NCBI RefSeq assembly: GCF_900184035.1
Contig: NZ_FXWP01000014.1
Span: forward strand, 1-64,000
Direction: 5' to 3'
Source of the DNA: Kosakonia pseudosacchari
GTDB lineage: Bacteria; Pseudomonadota; Gammaproteobacteria; Enterobacterales; Enterobacteriaceae
DNA: 64,000 bases
Shown: positions 10,516 through 25,652 of the stretch, one piece after another
How the letters are laid out: the number at the start of each line of letters is the position of its first letter
Position numbering within the stretch: the stretch's first letter is position 1
The notes under the pieces: generated by a model
The model's input: the letters and a program-made list of their open reading frames with translations, nothing else
What the model was told of the DNA's origin: nothing
Database searches by the model: none
Program-made: the position numbers and the translations under genes

Positions 10516-12015
10516 ATGGCTCACTCACATTTATTAGCAGAAAGAATTTCCCGCTTGAGCAGCGCGCTGGAAAAAGGGCTTTTTGAGCGCAGCCACGCCA
10601 TTCGCCTGTGTTTGCTGGCGGCACTAAGCGGTGAGAGTGTGTTTCTTCTTGGCCCGCCGGGCATTGCCAAAAGCCTGATTGCTCGCCGTCTGAAATTTGC
10701 CTTCAAACATGCCCGCGCTTTTGAATATTTGATGACCCGTTTCTCGACGCCGGAAGAGGTGTTTGGCCCGCTTTCCATCCAGGCATTAAAAGATGAAGGG
10801 CGCTACGAGCGCTTAACCAGCGGCTATTTACCGGAAGCTGAAATTGTCTTTCTGGATGAAATCTGGAAAGCAGGTCCGGCCATTCTCAACACGCTGCTGA
10901 CCGCGATTAACGAACGACGTTTTCGCAATGGTGCCAGCGAAGAGAAAATCCCCATGCGCTTGCTGGTGGCCGCCTCTAACGAACTGCCGGAAGCGGATAG
11001 CAGCCTTGAAGCGCTGTATGACCGCATGTTGATTCGCCTGTGGCTCGACAAAGTGCAGGAGAAGGGCAACTTCCGCTCGATGCTGATTAGCCAGCAGGAT
11101 GAGAACGACAACCCGGTGCCTGCGGAGTTGCAAATCACTGATGACGAGTACGCCAGCTGGCAACAGGAGATCAGCAAGGTCAAACTACCGGATAATGTTT
11201 TTGAGCTTATCTATACGTTGCGCCAGCAGCTTGATGCATTGCCGAGCGCGCCGTATGTTTCCGATCGTCGCTGGAAAAAGGCCATCCGCCTGTTGCAGTC
11301 CAGCGCCTTTTTCAGTGGCCGCGATGCGGTCGCGCCGATTGATTTAATCTTGCTGAAAGATTGTCTGTGGCACGACGCTGAAGGCATGCGCCTGCTGCAA
11401 CAACAACTGGAAATTTTGATGACCGGGCACGCCTGGCAACAACAATCGATGCTCGCGCAGCTCACCACTATTTCGCAGCGCCACCTGCAACTTCAGCAAC
11501 AGCAAAGCGACAAAACGGCGCTTAAAGTGAGCCGCCAGGGCGGGATGTTCAGCCGACGCCCTCATTACGATTTACCCGCCGATGTAACCGAACCGGTGCT
11601 GACACTCCTCTTGCAAAAGCCGTTAAAATTGCATGATTTGCAGGTTATTCACGTCACCCTTGAACGCAGCGCGCTGGAGCAGTGGCTGGCGAAAGGCGGT
11701 GAGATCCGCGGCAAACTTAACGGCATTGGTTTTGCGCAAGTACTGAATCTGGAAGTGGATGCCAGCCTGCATCTGTTGATCCGCGACGTCAGTCTGCAAG
11801 GATCGCGTCTTGCCCTGCCCGGTGGCAGTACCTCAGAAAATGTGCCGGAAGAGATCAAGCAACAACTGGAAGCGCTGGACAACACCTGGCACCAGCAGCA
11901 CACCCGTTTTAGCGAGCAGCAAAAATGCCTGTTTATTGCCGCCGACTGGTTAGGTCGCATTGAAGCCAGCCTGCAGGATGTCAGAGCGCAGATCCAACAG
12001 GCGCGGCAATGCTAA
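10516..12015 (+). CDS. ravA: MoxR-family AAA+ ATPase RavA
   Basis: RavA is a hexameric MoxR AAA+ ATPase that works with ViaA and binds the lysine decarboxylase LdcI/CadA in E. coli. The Walker A GPPGIAKS (residues 46-53) and Walker B VFLDEI (111-116) are intact, followed by the sensor region and the C-terminal triple-helix and LARA domains. The start at 10516 gives 499 residues against 498 in E. coli; the frame is open upstream but without similarity. It overlaps viaA by seven bases, so the pair is translationally coupled. RavA-ViaA has been linked to respiratory complexes and aminoglycoside sensitivity. Confidence 0.94.
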   Translation: MAHSHLLAERISRLSSALEKGLFERSHAIRLCLLAALSGESVFLLGPPGIAKSLIARRLKFAFKHARAFEYLMTRFSTPEEVFGPLSIQALKDEGRYERLTSGYLPEAEIVFLDEIWKAGPAILNTLLTAINERRFRNGASEEKIPMRLLVAASNELPEADSSLEALYDRMLIRLWLDKVQEKGNFRSMLISQQDENDNPVPAELQITDDEYASWQQEISKVKLPDNVFELIYTLRQQLDALPSAPYVSDRRWKKAIRLLQSSAFFSGRDAVAPIDLILLKDCLWHDAEGMRLLQQQLEILMTGHAWQQQSMLAQLTTISQRHLQLQQQQSDKTALKVSRQGGMFSRRPHYDLPADVTEPVLTLLLQKPLKLHDLQVIHVTLERSALEQWLAKGGEIRGKLNGIGFAQVLNLEVDASLHLLIRDVSLQGSRLALPGGSTSENVPEEIKQQLEALDNTWHQQHTRFSEQQKCLFIAADWLGRIEASLQDVRAQIQQARQC

Positions 12016-13460
12016 CGCTGGAAACACTCAATGTAATGCTCACTATCAGTGAGGAGGCGTTGGTTGAAGAACTGATAGTTCTGCTGCTGGCGTCCCCGCA
12101 ACTGGCGCTGTTTTTCGAAAAATTTCCCAAACTCAAACACGCCATCACTGAGGATGTTCCGCGCTGGCGTGAAGCGCTAAAAAAGCACCTCAAAGAGAGT
12201 GAAGTGCCGCCAGAGCTGGCGCAAGAAGTGTTGAGCTACCAGCAAAGTCAGCTGCTTTCAACGTCGCAATTTACTGTTCAGTTGCCACAAATTCTGGCTT
12301 TGCTGGATAAGCTGCGCTCGCCTTTCGCAACACAAGCGAGGCAAATGGTTGCCGATAACCCGGTCTTTACGCCCGCGCTGCATACTCTGTTTTTGCAACG
12401 CTGGCGGTTGAGTCTGGTGGTACAAACCACCGCTTTCAACCAGCAGTTACTGGAAGAAGAGCGCGAGCAATTGCTCAGTGAAGTGCAGGAACGCATGACG
12501 CTCAGCGGCCAGTTAGAGCCGGTGCTGATCGAAAATGAAAACGCCGCAGGCAGGCTATGGGATATGAGCGCCGGTCAGCTTAAACGCGGTGATTATCAGT
12601 TGATCGTTAAGTATGGTGATTTTCTCAAAGAACAACCGGAACTCCAGCAGCTCGCGGAACAACTTGGCCGCTCACGGGAAGCCAGGTCGGTGCCGCGAAA
12701 AGATGCGCCAATGGAAACCTTCCGCACCCTGGTGCGCGAACCGGCTATCGTACCGGAGCAGGTTGACGGGCTGCATCAGAGCGACGATATTCTGCGCTTA
12801 TTGCCGCCGGAACTGGCGACGCTGGGTATCACCGAACTGGAGTACGAGTTTTACCGGCGGCTGGTGGAAAAGCAGTTGCTGACTTACCGCCTGCATGGCG
12901 ATGCCTGGCGGGAAAAAGTGACAGAACGCCCGGTTGTTCACCAGGATTTTGACCAGCAACCGCGCGGCCCCTTTATCGTCTGTGTCGATACATCCGGTTC
13001 CATGGGCGGTTTCAACGAACAGTGCGCCAAAGCGTTCTGCCTCGCACTGATGCGTGTGGCACTGGCGGACAAACGACGCTGTTTTATTATGCTGTTTTCC
13101 AGCGAAGTGGTGCGCTATGAACTTACCAGTGCGCAGGGGCTGGAGCAGGCGATCCGTTTTCTCAGCCAGCGCTTTCGCGGTGGCACCGATCTGGCGAGCT
13201 GTTTTCGCGCGATCATCGAACGGATGCAGGGCGGAGAGTGGTATGACGCGGACGCGGTGGTGATTTCTGATTTTATCGCCCAGCGCCTGCCGGACGATGT
13301 CGTTAATAAAGTGAAAGAGCTGCAACAGGTTCATCAGCATCGCTTTCACGCCGTGGCGATGTCGTCGCACGGCAAGCCCGGCATCATGCGTATCTTCGAC
13401 CATATCTGGCGCTTTGATACCGGGATGCGCAGCCGCCTGTTACGGCGCTGGCGGCGTTAA
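12009..13460 (+). CDS. viaA: VWA-domain partner protein ViaA
   Basis: ViaA stimulates RavA ATPase activity. The 483 residues equal the E. coli length. The C-terminal von Willebrand factor A domain carries the metal-ion-dependent adhesion site DTSGSMG starting at residue 327, and GGTDL further on. The N-terminal half is helical. It overlaps the 3' end of ravA by seven bases and the convergent asnA by four. Confidence 0.94.
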   Translation: MLTLETLNVMLTISEEALVEELIVLLLASPQLALFFEKFPKLKHAITEDVPRWREALKKHLKESEVPPELAQEVLSYQQSQLLSTSQFTVQLPQILALLDKLRSPFATQARQMVADNPVFTPALHTLFLQRWRLSLVVQTTAFNQQLLEEEREQLLSEVQERMTLSGQLEPVLIENENAAGRLWDMSAGQLKRGDYQLIVKYGDFLKEQPELQQLAEQLGRSREARSVPRKDAPMETFRTLVREPAIVPEQVDGLHQSDDILRLLPPELATLGITELEYEFYRRLVEKQLLTYRLHGDAWREKVTERPVVHQDFDQQPRGPFIVCVDTSGSMGGFNEQCAKAFCLALMRVALADKRRCFIMLFSSEVVRYELTSAQGLEQAIRFLSQRFRGGTDLASCFRAIIERMQGGEWYDADAVVISDFIAQRLPDDVVNKVKELQQVHQHRFHAVAMSSHGKPGIMRIFDHIWRFDTGMRSRLLRRWRR

Positions 13461-14449
13461 AGCAGGCCGGAAACCTGCTCGCGAACATGCGCAGGCCACA
13501 CGCCGCACTGCACTTGCCCGATGTGCGGTAATTGCAGCAGCAGCATGGTAAGACGCGATTGACCGATCCCGCCGCCGATCGTTTGTGGCATCTCACCGCG
13601 CAGCAGCGCCTGGTGCCACTCCAGCTGTAAGCGATCTTCATCACCGGTCAGCTTCAACTGCCGTTTTAAGGCGTCGGCATCAACGCGAATGCCCATCGAC
13701 GACAGTTCCAGCGCGTCTTCCAGTACCGGGTTCCACACCAGAATATCGCCGTTCAGACCGCTGAAACCCGTTTCCGCCGGCGTACTCCAGTCATCGTAAT
13801 CCGGCGCACGCACATCATGGCGCTTGCCGTCGCTAAGTTTGCCGCCAATGCCCATCAGGAACACTGCGCCCAGCTCTTTCGCGATCGCTCTCTCGCGCCC
13901 TTTGGCATCGAGATGCGGAAAGCGGCTAAGCAGCGTTTCGCTATGTACAAAGTGGATCTGTTCTGGCAGGAACGGTACCAGGCCAAATCGCTCGCTAACG
14001 GCAGCTTCAGTCTCTTTGATCCCTGACCAGATCGCCTCAACGGTGCTTTTTAAGGTTGCCAGCTGACGCTGATCGTCACCCAACACACGTTCCCAGTCCC
14101 ACTGATCCACATAAACGGAGTGAATAGAAGAAAGGCGATCTTCATCCGGGCGCAGGGCTTTCATGTGCGTGTATAGCCCTTCACCAGCACTGAAGTCATG
14201 CTGGCCCAGCGTCTGGCGTTTCCATTTAGCCAGTGAATGCACCACTTCGAAACGGGCATCCGGCAGCGTTTTCACATTGACCTGTACCGCTTTTTCACAC
14301 CCCGACAGGTTATCTTGCGTGCCATCACCCACACGGCTAAGGATCGGCGCCTGAACTTCAATCAGGCCCAGTTTCTCCTCCAGCTGGCGAGAGAAAAAAG
14401 ATTTCACGAAAGCAATCTGGCGTTGTTTTGCGATGTAAGCGGTTTTCAT
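13457..14449 (-). CDS. asnA: Asparagine synthetase A (ammonia-dependent)
   Basis: AsnA makes asparagine from aspartate, ATP and ammonia. It is built on a class II aminoacyl-tRNA synthetase fold, here with the end motif GGGIGQSRL near residues 291-299. The 330 residues match E. coli exactly in length. AGGAG lies before the ATG. It is divergent from its regulator asnC, and the 150-bp gap should hold the AsnC-controlled promoter. Confidence 0.96.
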   Translation of the reverse strand: MKTAYIAKQRQIAFVKSFFSRQLEEKLGLIEVQAPILSRVGDGTQDNLSGCEKAVQVNVKTLPDARFEVVHSLAKWKRQTLGQHDFSAGEGLYTHMKALRPDEDRLSSIHSVYVDQWDWERVLGDDQRQLATLKSTVEAIWSGIKETEAAVSERFGLVPFLPEQIHFVHSETLLSRFPHLDAKGRERAIAKELGAVFLMGIGGKLSDGKRHDVRAPDYDDWSTPAETGFSGLNGDILVWNPVLEDALELSSMGIRVDADALKRQLKLTGDEDRLQLEWHQALLRGEMPQTIGGGIGQSRLTMLLLQLPHIGQVQCGVWPAHVREQVSGLL

Positions 14450-14599
14450 TATGTCACTCCTGTGTCCTGTTGCTATTCATTAAGCAATAAAACATCGCAA
14501 TAACTCAATAATTCACAATTAAAAAGCCGGTAACGCTTTTGATTCGTCAATACAGCAAGCTAAAATAGAAATATTCATTATTCTTAATAAGAAAATCCT

Positions 14600-15058
14600 A
14601 TGGAAAATTATCAGATCGATAATCTGGACCGCGGCATCCTCGACGCGTTGATGGCGAATGCGCGTACTGCATACGCCGAACTGGCCAAACAGTTTGGTGT
14701 CAGCCCTGGCACCATTCACGTACGCGTGGAGAAAATGAAGCAAGCAGGGATCATTACCGGTGCGCGCATTGACGTAAGCCCAAAACAATTGGGATATGAC
14801 GTCTGCTGCTTTATCGGCATCATTTTGAAAAGCGCCAAAGATTACCCCTCCGCGCTGGCGAAGCTGGAAAGTCTGGAAGAGGTGACCGAGGCTTATTACA
14901 CCACCGGTCACTACAGCATCTTTATTAAGGTGATGTGTCGATCCATAGACGCCTTGCAGCAGGTACTTATCAACAAGATCCAAACTATTGATGAAATTCA
15001 GTCCACGGAGACGCTAATCTCCCTGCAAAACCCGATCATGCGTACGATCCGCCCTTAA
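14600..15058 (+). CDS. asnC: Lrp/AsnC-family regulator AsnC
   Basis: AsnC activates asnA when asparagine is scarce and represses itself. The 152 residues have an N-terminal helix-turn-helix (about 10-55, LAKQFGVSPGTIHVRVEKM) and a C-terminal RAM ligand domain (about 70-145). It is almost identical to E. coli AsnC. Readthrough from asnC towards mioC and oriC is known to affect initiation in E. coli; the order asnC-mioC-oriC is conserved here. Confidence 0.96.
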   Translation: MENYQIDNLDRGILDALMANARTAYAELAKQFGVSPGTIHVRVEKMKQAGIITGARIDVSPKQLGYDVCCFIGIILKSAKDYPSALAKLESLEEVTEAYYTTGHYSIFIKVMCRSIDALQQVLINKIQTIDEIQSTETLISLQNPIMRTIRP

Positions 15059-15069
15059 CCGGGCGTTTT
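15050..15069 (+). terminator. Weak terminator overlapping the asnC stop
   Basis: CGCCC (15050-15054) pairs with GGGCG (15061-15065) around six bases and is followed by TTTT. The asnC stop codon lies inside the loop. The short stem would allow readthrough to mioC. Confidence 0.6.
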
Positions 15070-15090
15070 CATCCTCAAATAATACCCGTA

Positions 15091-15121
15091 TTGTCCACAG
15101 GTAGATCCCAGCCCATTCACA
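15091..15121 (+). promoter_or_regulatory. DnaA-box-like sites before mioC
   Basis: TTGTCCACA (15091-15099) differs by one base from the DnaA box TTATCCACA, and CCATTCACA (15113-15121) resembles a weaker box. In E. coli DnaA binds before mioC and represses transcription that runs into oriC. The position is conserved, but the boxes are less perfect than consensus. Confidence 0.6.
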
Positions 15122-15176
15122 GCGTACAATGCCCCCCTATTTATCGCCGAATGGCGAGTAAAACGGAGCGGGCTTC

Positions 15177-15626
15177 ATGGCAGACATCACTCTTATTAGC
15201 GGCAGTACTCTTGGCGGCGCGGAATACGTGGCGGAACATCTGGCGGAAAAGCTGGAAGACGCGGGTTTCAGTACCGAGACGCTGCACGGCCCGCTTTTAG
15301 AGGATCTTGTTTTGCAGGGCACCTGGCTGGTGGTCAGTTCCACCCATGGTGCGGGCGATCTGCCCGAAAACCTGCAACCGTTTTTAGATGATTTGAATGA
15401 GCAAAAGCCGGATCTGTCCCAGGTACGTTTTGGCGCTATCGGTATCGGTAGTCGTGAATATGACACCTTCTGTCAGGCGATCGAAAAACTGGAAGCGTCA
15501 TTAAAGGCGTGTGGTGCAAAACAGATCGGCGAAACGCTGAAGATCAACATCCTTGATCACGATATTCCGGAAGATCCAGCGGAAGAATGGCTGGGATCCT
15601 GGAAAAATTCACTCAATAACGATTAA
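15177..15626 (+). CDS. mioC: Flavodoxin-like protein MioC
   Basis: MioC is a small FMN-binding flavodoxin-family protein; in E. coli it has been tied to biotin synthase activity in vitro. The phosphate-binding loop SGSTLGGAE (residues 8-16), SSTHGAGD loop and FGAIGIGSREYDTFC segment are present. It is 149 residues, two or so more than in E. coli because of a longer C terminus. Its transcription enters oriC, which starts just after the stop codon. Confidence 0.94.
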   Translation: MADITLISGSTLGGAEYVAEHLAEKLEDAGFSTETLHGPLLEDLVLQGTWLVVSSTHGAGDLPENLQPFLDDLNEQKPDLSQVRFGAIGIGSREYDTFCQAIEKLEASLKACGAKQIGETLKINILDHDIPEDPAEEWLGSWKNSLNND

Positions 15627-15639
15627 AGATCGTGCGATC

Positions 15640-15900
15640 AGATGTGGATAACTATGCTTAAAAGCACTGATCAACCGGTAGTTATCCCATTAACAACTGC
15701 AGTTCAGTTTTTGACTTGTGTATAACTAGCCATTCTGATCCCAGCTTATACGGTTCAGGATCACCGATCATTCACAGCTAATGATCCTGCCTAATGAATT
15801 GATCTTAAAGTGATGATCCGGGTTATCCACAGTACCTGTCGCTCCTAATAAGAGATCACAATAGAACAGATCTCTACATATAAAAGATCTTCTTTTTAAT
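15640..15900. other. oriC: Chromosomal replication origin oriC
   Basis: The mioC-mnmG gap has the full E. coli oriC plan, in reverse. DnaA boxes: R4 TGTGGATAA (15643-15651), R2 TGTGTATAA (15717-15725), R3 TCATTCACA (15768-15776) and R1 TTATCCACA (15823-15831); a degenerate R5/M-like TTATCCCAT is at 15682-15690. Three AT-rich 13-mers on the minus strand start with GATCT: 15845-15857, 15860-15872 and 15877-15889, the unwinding element. An IHF-like ATCAATTCATTA is at 15792-15803 (minus). At least 14 GATC sites lie between 15628 and 15915, for Dam methylation and SeqA. Unwinding should begin on the mnmG side. Confidence 0.97.
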
Positions 15901-15998
15901 AGCCGGGATCCGATCCTTTCTCACTGGACTAAAGTTGAGTAGAATCCACGGCCCAGGCTTCAATCCAATTTCTAACCGCTCAGGCGAGGCATACCACC

Positions 15999-17888
15999 AT
16001 GTTTTATCCGGATCCTTTTGACGTCATTATCATTGGCGGGGGTCATGCAGGCACTGAGGCCGCAATGGCCGCAGCGCGTATGGGTCAGCAGACCCTGCTT
16101 TTGACACACAATATCGACACGCTGGGGCAGATGAGCTGCAACCCGGCGATCGGCGGTATTGGGAAAGGACACCTGGTAAAAGAAGTGGATGCGCTTGGCG
16201 GGCTGATGGCAAAGGCGATCGATCAGGCAGGTATTCAGTTTAGGATACTAAACGCCAGCAAAGGTCCGGCAGTGCGCGCGACACGTGCACAGGCAGACCG
16301 CGTGCTTTACCGTCAGGCAGTGCGCACAGCGCTTGAAAACCAACCGAACCTGATGATCTTCCAGCAGGCGGTTGAAGATCTGATTGTCGAAAACGATCGG
16401 GTAGTTGGTGCCGTGACCCAGATGGGGCTCAAATTCCGTGCGAAAGCGGTCGTGCTGACCGTGGGGACATTCCTCGATGGCAAAATCCATATTGGCCTTG
16501 ATAACTACAGCGGTGGTCGTGCGGGCGATCCGCCATCCATTCCGCTGTCGCGTCGTCTGCGCGAACTGCCGCTGCGCGTCAGCCGCCTGAAAACCGGGAC
16601 ACCGCCGCGTATTGACGCACGCACCATCGATTTCAGCGTCCTGGCCCAGCAACATGGCGATAACCCGATGCCGGTGTTCTCGTTTATGGGCAACGCTGCG
16701 CAGCACCCACGTCAGGTGCCGTGCTACGTCACGCATACCAATGAAAAAACCCACGATGTGATCCGCAACAACCTTGATCGCAGCCCGATGTACGCCGGGG
16801 TTATCGAAGGGATCGGCCCGCGCTACTGCCCGTCGATCGAAGATAAAGTGATGCGCTTTGCCGATCGCAACCAGCACCAGATCTTCCTTGAACCGGAAGG
16901 ACTGACTTCAAACGAAATTTACCCGAACGGTATCTCCACCAGCCTGCCGTTCGATGTGCAGATGCAAATTGTTCGCTCCATGCAGGGGATGGAAAACGCG
17001 AAGATTGTTCGCCCTGGCTACGCCATTGAGTACGACTTCTTCGATCCGCGCGACCTGAAACCTACGCTTGAAAGCAAATTTATTCAGGGTCTGTTCTTTG
17101 CCGGCCAGATTAACGGCACCACCGGGTATGAAGAAGCTGCGGCCCAGGGGCTGCTGGCGGGGCTTAACGCTGCGCGCTTCTCTGCCGAAAAAGAGGGCTG
17201 GGCGCCGCGCCGCGATCAGGCTTACCTCGGCGTACTGGTGGACGATCTCTGTACCCTGGGTACGAAAGAACCGTACCGCATGTTTACCTCCCGTGCGGAA
17301 TATCGCCTGATGCTGCGCGAAGACAACGCCGATCTGCGCCTGACGGAAGCGGGGCGTGAACTGGGTCTGGTGGATGACGAACGTTGGGCGCGCTTTAACG
17401 AAAAACTGGAGACTATCGAGCGTGAGCGTCAGCGCCTGAAATCTCAATGGGTATCACCAGCCTCTGAACATGCGCCTGCGGTCAACGAACATCTGACCGC
17501 ACCGTTGTCGCGCGAAGCCAGCGGCGAAGATCTGCTGCGTCGTCCTGAGATGACCTACGAGCAACTGGTTCAGTTGGCGCCGTTCGCACCGGGCCTGGAC
17601 GATCAACAAGCTGCCGAGCAGGTGGAAATCCAGGTGAAATACGAGGGGTACATCGCGCGTCAGCAGGATGAGATCGAAAAACAGCAGCGCAATGAGAACA
17701 CGCTCCTGCCAGCAACGCTGGATTATCGGCAAGTGAACGGTTTGTCCAATGAAGTGATCGCCAAACTTAACGATCACAAACCGTCGTCTATTGGCCAGGC
17801 ATCGCGTATCTCCGGGATCACCCCGGCGGCGATCTCCATTCTGCTGGTGTGGCTGAAAAAACAAGGTATGCTGCGCCGTAGCGCCTAA
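15999..17888 (+). CDS. mnmG: tRNA uridine-5-carboxymethylaminomethyl modification enzyme MnmG (GidA)
   Basis: MnmG is the FAD- and NADH-dependent subunit that, with MnmE, modifies the wobble uridine of tRNAs reading NNA/NNG codons. The N-terminal dinucleotide fold [15 protein letters not shown] (about residues 10-24), the [11 protein letters not shown] stretch and the [12 protein letters not shown] motif are all visible. The 629 residues equal E. coli. It is the first gene on the right side of oriC, and its transcription helps origin opening in E. coli. Confidence 0.97.
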   Translation: MFYPDPFDVIIIGGGHAGTEAAMAAARMGQQTLLLTHNIDTLGQMSCNPAIGGIGKGHLVKEVDALGGLMAKAIDQAGIQFRILNASKGPAVRATRAQADRVLYRQAVRTALENQPNLMIFQQAVEDLIVENDRVVGAVTQMGLKFRAKAVVLTVGTFLDGKIHIGLDNYSGGRAGDPPSIPLSRRLRELPLRVSRLKTGTPPRIDARTIDFSVLAQQHGDNPMPVFSFMGNAAQHPRQVPCYVTHTNEKTHDVIRNNLDRSPMYAGVIEGIGPRYCPSIEDKVMRFADRNQHQIFLEPEGLTSNEIYPNGISTSLPFDVQMQIVRSMQGMENAKIVRPGYAIEYDFFDPRDLKPTLESKFIQGLFFAGQINGTTGYEEAAAQGLLAGLNAARFSAEKEGWAPRRDQAYLGVLVDDLCTLGTKEPYRMFTSRAEYRLMLREDNADLRLTEAGRELGLVDDERWARFNEKLETIERERQRLKSQWVSPASEHAPAVNEHLTAPLSREASGEDLLRRPEMTYEQLVQLAPFAPGLDDQQAAEQVEIQVKYEGYIARQQDEIEKQQRNENTLLPATLDYRQVNGLSNEVIAKLNDHKPSSIGQASRISGITPAAISILLVWLKKQGMLRRSA

Positions 17889-17900
17889 TTTCACTTATCT

Positions 17901-17921
17901 GCCCGGTTCTTACCGGGCATT
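17901..17921 (+). terminator. Terminator-like hairpin between mnmG and rsmG
   Basis: GCCCGG (17901-17906) pairs with CCGGGC (17913-17918) around six bases, followed by ATTTTAATT. The T-run is broken, so termination is probably partial and rsmG is still reached. Confidence 0.6.
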
Positions 17922-17942
17922 TTAATTCCACAGGTAACCACC

Positions 17943-18566
17943 GTGCTTAACAAACTCTCTCGTCTGCTCGATGAAGCAGGTATTTCGTTGTCCGATCACC
18001 AGCAACAACAACTGGTGGCTTACGTCGAACTGCTGCACAAATGGAACAAAGCGTACAACCTGACTTCCGTACGTGATCCCAACGAGATGCTGATCCGCCA
18101 TATCCTCGACAGCGTTGTGGTTGCGCCTTACCTGCAAGGTTCACGCTTTATTGACGTCGGGACTGGCCCCGGATTGCCTGGCATTCCGTTGTCTATCGTA
18201 CGTCCTGAATCGCACTTCACTTTGCTCGACAGCCTTGGCAAACGGGTACGGTTTTTACGCCAGGTTCAGCATGAATTGAAACTGAGCAATATCGAACCGG
18301 TGCAGAGTCGTGTCGAAGATTTCCCGGCAGAACCGCCATTTGACGGCGTTATTAGCCGCGCTTTTGCTTCGCTGAACGACATGGTGAGCTGGTGCCGACA
18401 TTTACCTGGCGAAGAAGGGCGTTTCTATGCGTTAAAAGGTTTAGTGCCGGAAGAGGAAATCGCGCTGTTACCTGCTGATTTGTGTGTAGAAACTATTATT
18501 AAACTGCATGTTCCGCACCTCGATGGTGAGCGTCATTTGGTCGTCGTTAAAGCAAATAAAGTTTAA
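17943..18566 (+). CDS. rsmG: 16S rRNA (guanine527-N7)-methyltransferase RsmG (GidB)
   Basis: RsmG methylates G527 of 16S rRNA; loss gives low-level streptomycin resistance. The 207 residues match E. coli. The SAM-binding motif [12 protein letters not shown] is near residues 72-83. The start is GTG at 17943, supported by AGGTAACC upstream and by alignment. It follows mnmG after 54 bp. Confidence 0.95.
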   Translation: MLNKLSRLLDEAGISLSDHQQQQLVAYVELLHKWNKAYNLTSVRDPNEMLIRHILDSVVVAPYLQGSRFIDVGTGPGLPGIPLSIVRPESHFTLLDSLGKRVRFLRQVQHELKLSNIEPVQSRVEDFPAEPPFDGVISRAFASLNDMVSWCRHLPGEEGRFYALKGLVPEEEIALLPADLCVETIIKLHVPHLDGERHLVVVKANKV

Positions 18567-19063
18567 TTTTTATCAAAAAATGTATCATTCGTGCGGTTGC
18601 TGCGATGTTAAAAAACGACATTAAAAACGATGATACGTTCGGTTACATTTAACCGTATTTTTACCAGGATTTTTCTGACATTTAACGATGAGAATTTTAT
18701 TACCGCGTAAAATAATCAACTGTGAAAATATCAGTCCGCTAAAAATCGGCTTCGATAACGAAATATTCATGTTAAATAATTATTAAAAATGTCAATAAAT
18801 CGTTTTTATAGTAGATGTGAGTGTTTTAAAAAGAGTTGTGATAAATCGGCTTAAATATCAGAAAGATGAAAAGTATCAAATTCCTGCTGCGATAAATAGG
18901 GTGGGTGCATAAATGTTTATTTTGTGACCGAGTGCACGCTTTACCATCAGGAATTTCGCGTTATTTGCACTTTTGCCCGAAGGTTCACAGTTTCTGCAAA
19001 AGTTTAAAAATAGCCCTTGGGAAAAATATTTAAACATTTATTCACCTTTTCGCTACTTATTGT
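18567..19063. other. AT-rich spacer between rsmG and atpI
   Basis: I see no convincing reading frame in this A/T-rich stretch of about 500 bp. It is clearly poorer in G and C than its neighbours and has many A- and T-tracts, so it may be bent. An imperfect inverted repeat, GTATCATTCG (18582-18591) with CGATGATAC (18628-18636), could form a hairpin after rsmG. A spacer of similar length separates these genes in E. coli, so it is ancestral, not a new insertion. Confidence 0.6.
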
Positions 19064-19091
19064 TTGAAATCACGAGGCCGCACCGTATAAT
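19064..19091 (+). promoter_or_regulatory. Main promoter of the ATP synthase operon
   Basis: TTGAAA (19064-19069), a 16-bp spacer and TATAAT (19086-19091) form a strong sigma70 promoter about 93 bp before the atpI start. The surrounding sequence matches the E. coli atp promoter closely. Confidence 0.85.
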
Positions 19092-19183
19092 TTGACCGCT
19101 TTTTGATGCTTGACTCCGGGCCTCAAAGAACGTTTTATACGACACGCGGCATACCTCAAAGGGAGCAGGAGTTAAGAAACGCA

Positions 19184-20391
<1,208 letters not shown>

Positions 20392-20411
20392 TTTTTAACA
20401 ACACTACTACG

Positions 20412-20705
<294 letters not shown>

Positions 20706-20737
20706 TAGAACGTTAACCAGATAAGAGGCATTGTGCT

Positions 20738-21208
20738 GTGAATCTAAACGCAACAATCCTCGGCCAGGCCATCGCGTTTGTCCTGTTCGTTCTGTTCTGC
20801 ATGAAGTACGTATGGCCGCCGTTAATGGCAGCCATCGAAAAACGTCAGAAAGAAATTGCTGACGGTCTTGCTTCCGCAGAACGAGCTAAAAAGGACCTTG
20901 ACCTTGCACAGGCCAATGCGACCGACCAGCTGAAAAAAGCGAAAGCTGAAGCTCAGGTAATCATTGAACAGGCGAACAAACGTCGTTCTCAGATCCTGGA
21001 CGAGGCGAAAGCAGAAGCCGAGCAGGAACGTACCAAAATCGTGGCGCAGGCGCAGGCGGAAATTGACGCCGAACGCAAACGCGCCCGCGAAGAGCTGCGT
21101 AAGCAAGTGGCTCTGCTGGCAGTAGCCGGCGCCGAGAAAATCATCGAGCGTTCCGTGGATGAAGCTGCTAACAGCGACATCGTGAATAAACTGGTCGCTG
21201 AACTGTAA
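20738..21208 (+). CDS. atpF: ATP synthase F0 subunit b
   Basis: Subunit b is the peripheral stalk: one N-terminal membrane helix (about residues 5-25), then a long charged right-handed coiled coil of Ala-, Lys- and Glu-rich sequence to the end. The 156 residues match E. coli. The start is GTG at 20738, as in E. coli. Confidence 0.97.
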   Translation: MNLNATILGQAIAFVLFVLFCMKYVWPPLMAAIEKRQKEIADGLASAERAKKDLDLAQANATDQLKKAKAEAQVIIEQANKRRSQILDEAKAEAEQERTKIVAQAQAEIDAERKRAREELRKQVALLAVAGAEKIIERSVDEAANSDIVNKLVAEL

Positions 21209-21221
21209 GGAGGAGGGGCTG

Positions 21222-21755
21222 ATGTCTGAATTTGTAACGGTAGCTCGCCCCTACGCCAAAGCAGCTTTTGACTTTGCCGTCGAAACTCAGAGCGTTGACC
21301 GCTGGCAGGATATGCTGGCGTTCGCCGCCGAGGTGACGAAAAATGAAGACATGGCAGAGCTTATCTCCGGCGCGTTAGCACCGGAAACGCTCGCTAAGTC
21401 GTTTATCGCAGTTTGTGGGGAGCAACTTGACGACAAAGGTCAGAACCTGATCCGGGTGATGGCGGAAAATGGTCGAATCAAAGTGCTTCCTGATGTTCTT
21501 GAGCAGTTTATTCAGTTACGCGCAGCCAGCGAGGCTATTGCCGAAGTCGAAGTGACTTCCGCGACCGCACTGAGTGAAGAACAGCTTTCGAAGATCCGCG
21601 CCGCGATGGAAAAACGTCTGTCACGCAAAGTGAAGCTGAATTGCAATATCGATAAGTCTGTAATGGCAGGCGTAATCATCCGTGCGGGTGATATGGTCAT
21701 TGATGGCAGCGTACGCGGCCGTCTTGAACGCCTTGCAGACGTCTTGCAGTCTTAA
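21222..21755 (+). CDS. atpH: ATP synthase F1 subunit delta
   Basis: The delta subunit (177 residues, OSCP family) links the peripheral stalk to the top of the F1 head. The N-terminal six-helix domain spans about residues 1-105 and the C-terminal domain binds subunit b. The start follows atpF by 13 bases, with AGGAGG before it. Confidence 0.96.
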   Translation: MSEFVTVARPYAKAAFDFAVETQSVDRWQDMLAFAAEVTKNEDMAELISGALAPETLAKSFIAVCGEQLDDKGQNLIRVMAENGRIKVLPDVLEQFIQLRAASEAIAEVEVTSATALSEEQLSKIRAAMEKRLSRKVKLNCNIDKSVMAGVIIRAGDMVIDGSVRGRLERLADVLQS

Positions 21756-21767
21756 GGGGACTGGAGC

Positions 21768-23309
21768 ATGCAACTGAATTCCACCGAAATCAGCGAACTG
21801 ATCAAGCAGCGCATTGCTCAGTTCAGTGTTGTGAGCGAAGCTCACAACGAAGGTACTATTGTTTCTGTAAGTGACGGTGTTATCCGCATCCACGGCCTGG
21901 CCGACTGTATGCAGGGCGAGATGATTTCTCTGCCGGGTAACCGTTACGCTATCGCACTGAACCTGGAGCGCGACTCCGTAGGTGCCGTTGTGATGGGTCC
22001 GTACGCTGACCTCGCCGAAGGCATGAAGGTGAAGTGTACTGGCCGTATTCTGGAAGTTCCGGTTGGCCGTGGCCTGCTTGGTCGTGTGGTCAACACCCTG
22101 GGCGCGCCGATCGACGGTAAAGGTCCGGTTGATAACGATGGCTTCTCGCCGATCGAAGTTATCGCACCGGGCGTTATCGATCGTCAGTCCGTCGATCAGC
22201 CGGTTCAGACAGGTTATAAATCCGTTGACGCCATGATCCCAATCGGTCGTGGTCAGCGTGAGCTGATCATCGGTGACCGTCAGACCGGTAAAACGGCGAT
22301 GGCTATCGACGCTATCATCAACCAGCGCGATTCTGGCATCAAATGTGTGTACGTGGCTATCGGCCAGAAAGCGTCCACCATTGCTAACGTGGTTCGTAAA
22401 CTGGAAGAGCACGGCGCACTGTCCAACACCATCGTTGTTGTGGCAACCGCTTCTGAATCTGCTGCACTGCAATACCTGGCGCCGTATGCCGGTTGCGCAA
22501 TGGGCGAATACTTCCGTGACCGCGGTGAAGATGCGCTGATCGTATACGATGACCTGTCCAAACAGGCAGTCGCTTACCGTCAGGTTTCCCTGCTGCTCCG
22601 TCGTCCGCCAGGACGTGAAGCATTCCCGGGCGACGTATTCTATCTCCACTCTCGTCTGCTGGAGCGCGCATCCCGCGTTAATGCTGAATACGTTGAAAAC
22701 TTCACCAAAGGTGAAGTGAAAGGTAAAACCGGTTCTCTGACCGCGCTGCCGATCATCGAAACCCAGGCGGGTGACGTTTCTGCGTTCGTTCCGACCAACG
22801 TAATTTCTATTACCGATGGTCAGATCTTCCTGGAAACCAACCTGTTTAACTCCGGTATTCGTCCGGCGGTTAACCCGGGTATCTCCGTATCTCGTGTGGG
22901 TGGCGCAGCTCAGACCAAGATCATCAAGAAACTGTCCGGTGGTATTCGTACCGCGCTGGCGCAGTATCGTGAACTGGCGGCGTTCTCTCAGTTCGCTTCC
23001 GATCTTGACGAGGCGACCCGTAAACAGCTGAGCCACGGTCAGAAAGTGACCGAGCTGCTGAAACAGAAACAGTATGCCCCTATGTCTGTTGCACAACAGG
23101 GTCTGGTGCTGTTCGCGGCTGAGCGCGGTTACCTCGAAGATGTGGAACTGGCGAAAATCGGTAGCTTCGAAGCCGCTCTGTTGGCTTTCGCTGACCGTGA
23201 TCACGCTCCGCTGATGCAAGAGATCAACCAGTCCGGTGGCTATAACGACGAAATCGAAGGCAAGCTGAAAGGCCTCCTCGATTCCTTCAAAGCAACCCAA
23301 TCCTGGTAA
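21768..23309 (+). CDS. atpA: ATP synthase F1 subunit alpha
   Basis: The alpha subunit (513 residues, equal to E. coli) carries the non-catalytic nucleotide sites. It has the N-terminal beta barrel, the P-loop GDRQTGKTA (about residues 169-177) and the conserved arginine finger region ([18 protein letters not shown]). It lies 12 bases after atpH in the operon. Confidence 0.98.
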   Translation: MQLNSTEISELIKQRIAQFSVVSEAHNEGTIVSVSDGVIRIHGLADCMQGEMISLPGNRYAIALNLERDSVGAVVMGPYADLAEGMKVKCTGRILEVPVGRGLLGRVVNTLGAPIDGKGPVDNDGFSPIEVIAPGVIDRQSVDQPVQTGYKSVDAMIPIGRGQRELIIGDRQTGKTAMAIDAIINQRDSGIKCVYVAIGQKASTIANVVRKLEEHGALSNTIVVVATASESAALQYLAPYAGCAMGEYFRDRGEDALIVYDDLSKQAVAYRQVSLLLRRPPGREAFPGDVFYLHSRLLERASRVNAEYVENFTKGEVKGKTGSLTALPIIETQAGDVSAFVPTNVISITDGQIFLETNLFNSGIRPAVNPGISVSRVGGAAQTKIIKKLSGGIRTALAQYRELAAFSQFASDLDEATRKQLSHGQKVTELLKQKQYAPMSVAQQGLVLFAAERGYLEDVELAKIGSFEAALLAFADRDHAPLMQEINQSGGYNDEIEGKLKGLLDSFKATQSW

Positions 23310-23359
23310 CGTCTGGCGGCTTGTCTTAGGGCAGGCCGCAAGGCATTGAGGAGAAGCTC

Positions 23360-25632
<2,273 letters not shown>

Positions 25633-25652
25633 CGCCTTAATCGGAGGGTGAT

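Noticed and set aside
21621..23300. A 559-codon open frame antisense to atpA
   Set aside because: The plus strand is plainly atpA. Long mirror frames are common opposite highly expressed genes with biased codons; there is no start context or protein similarity.
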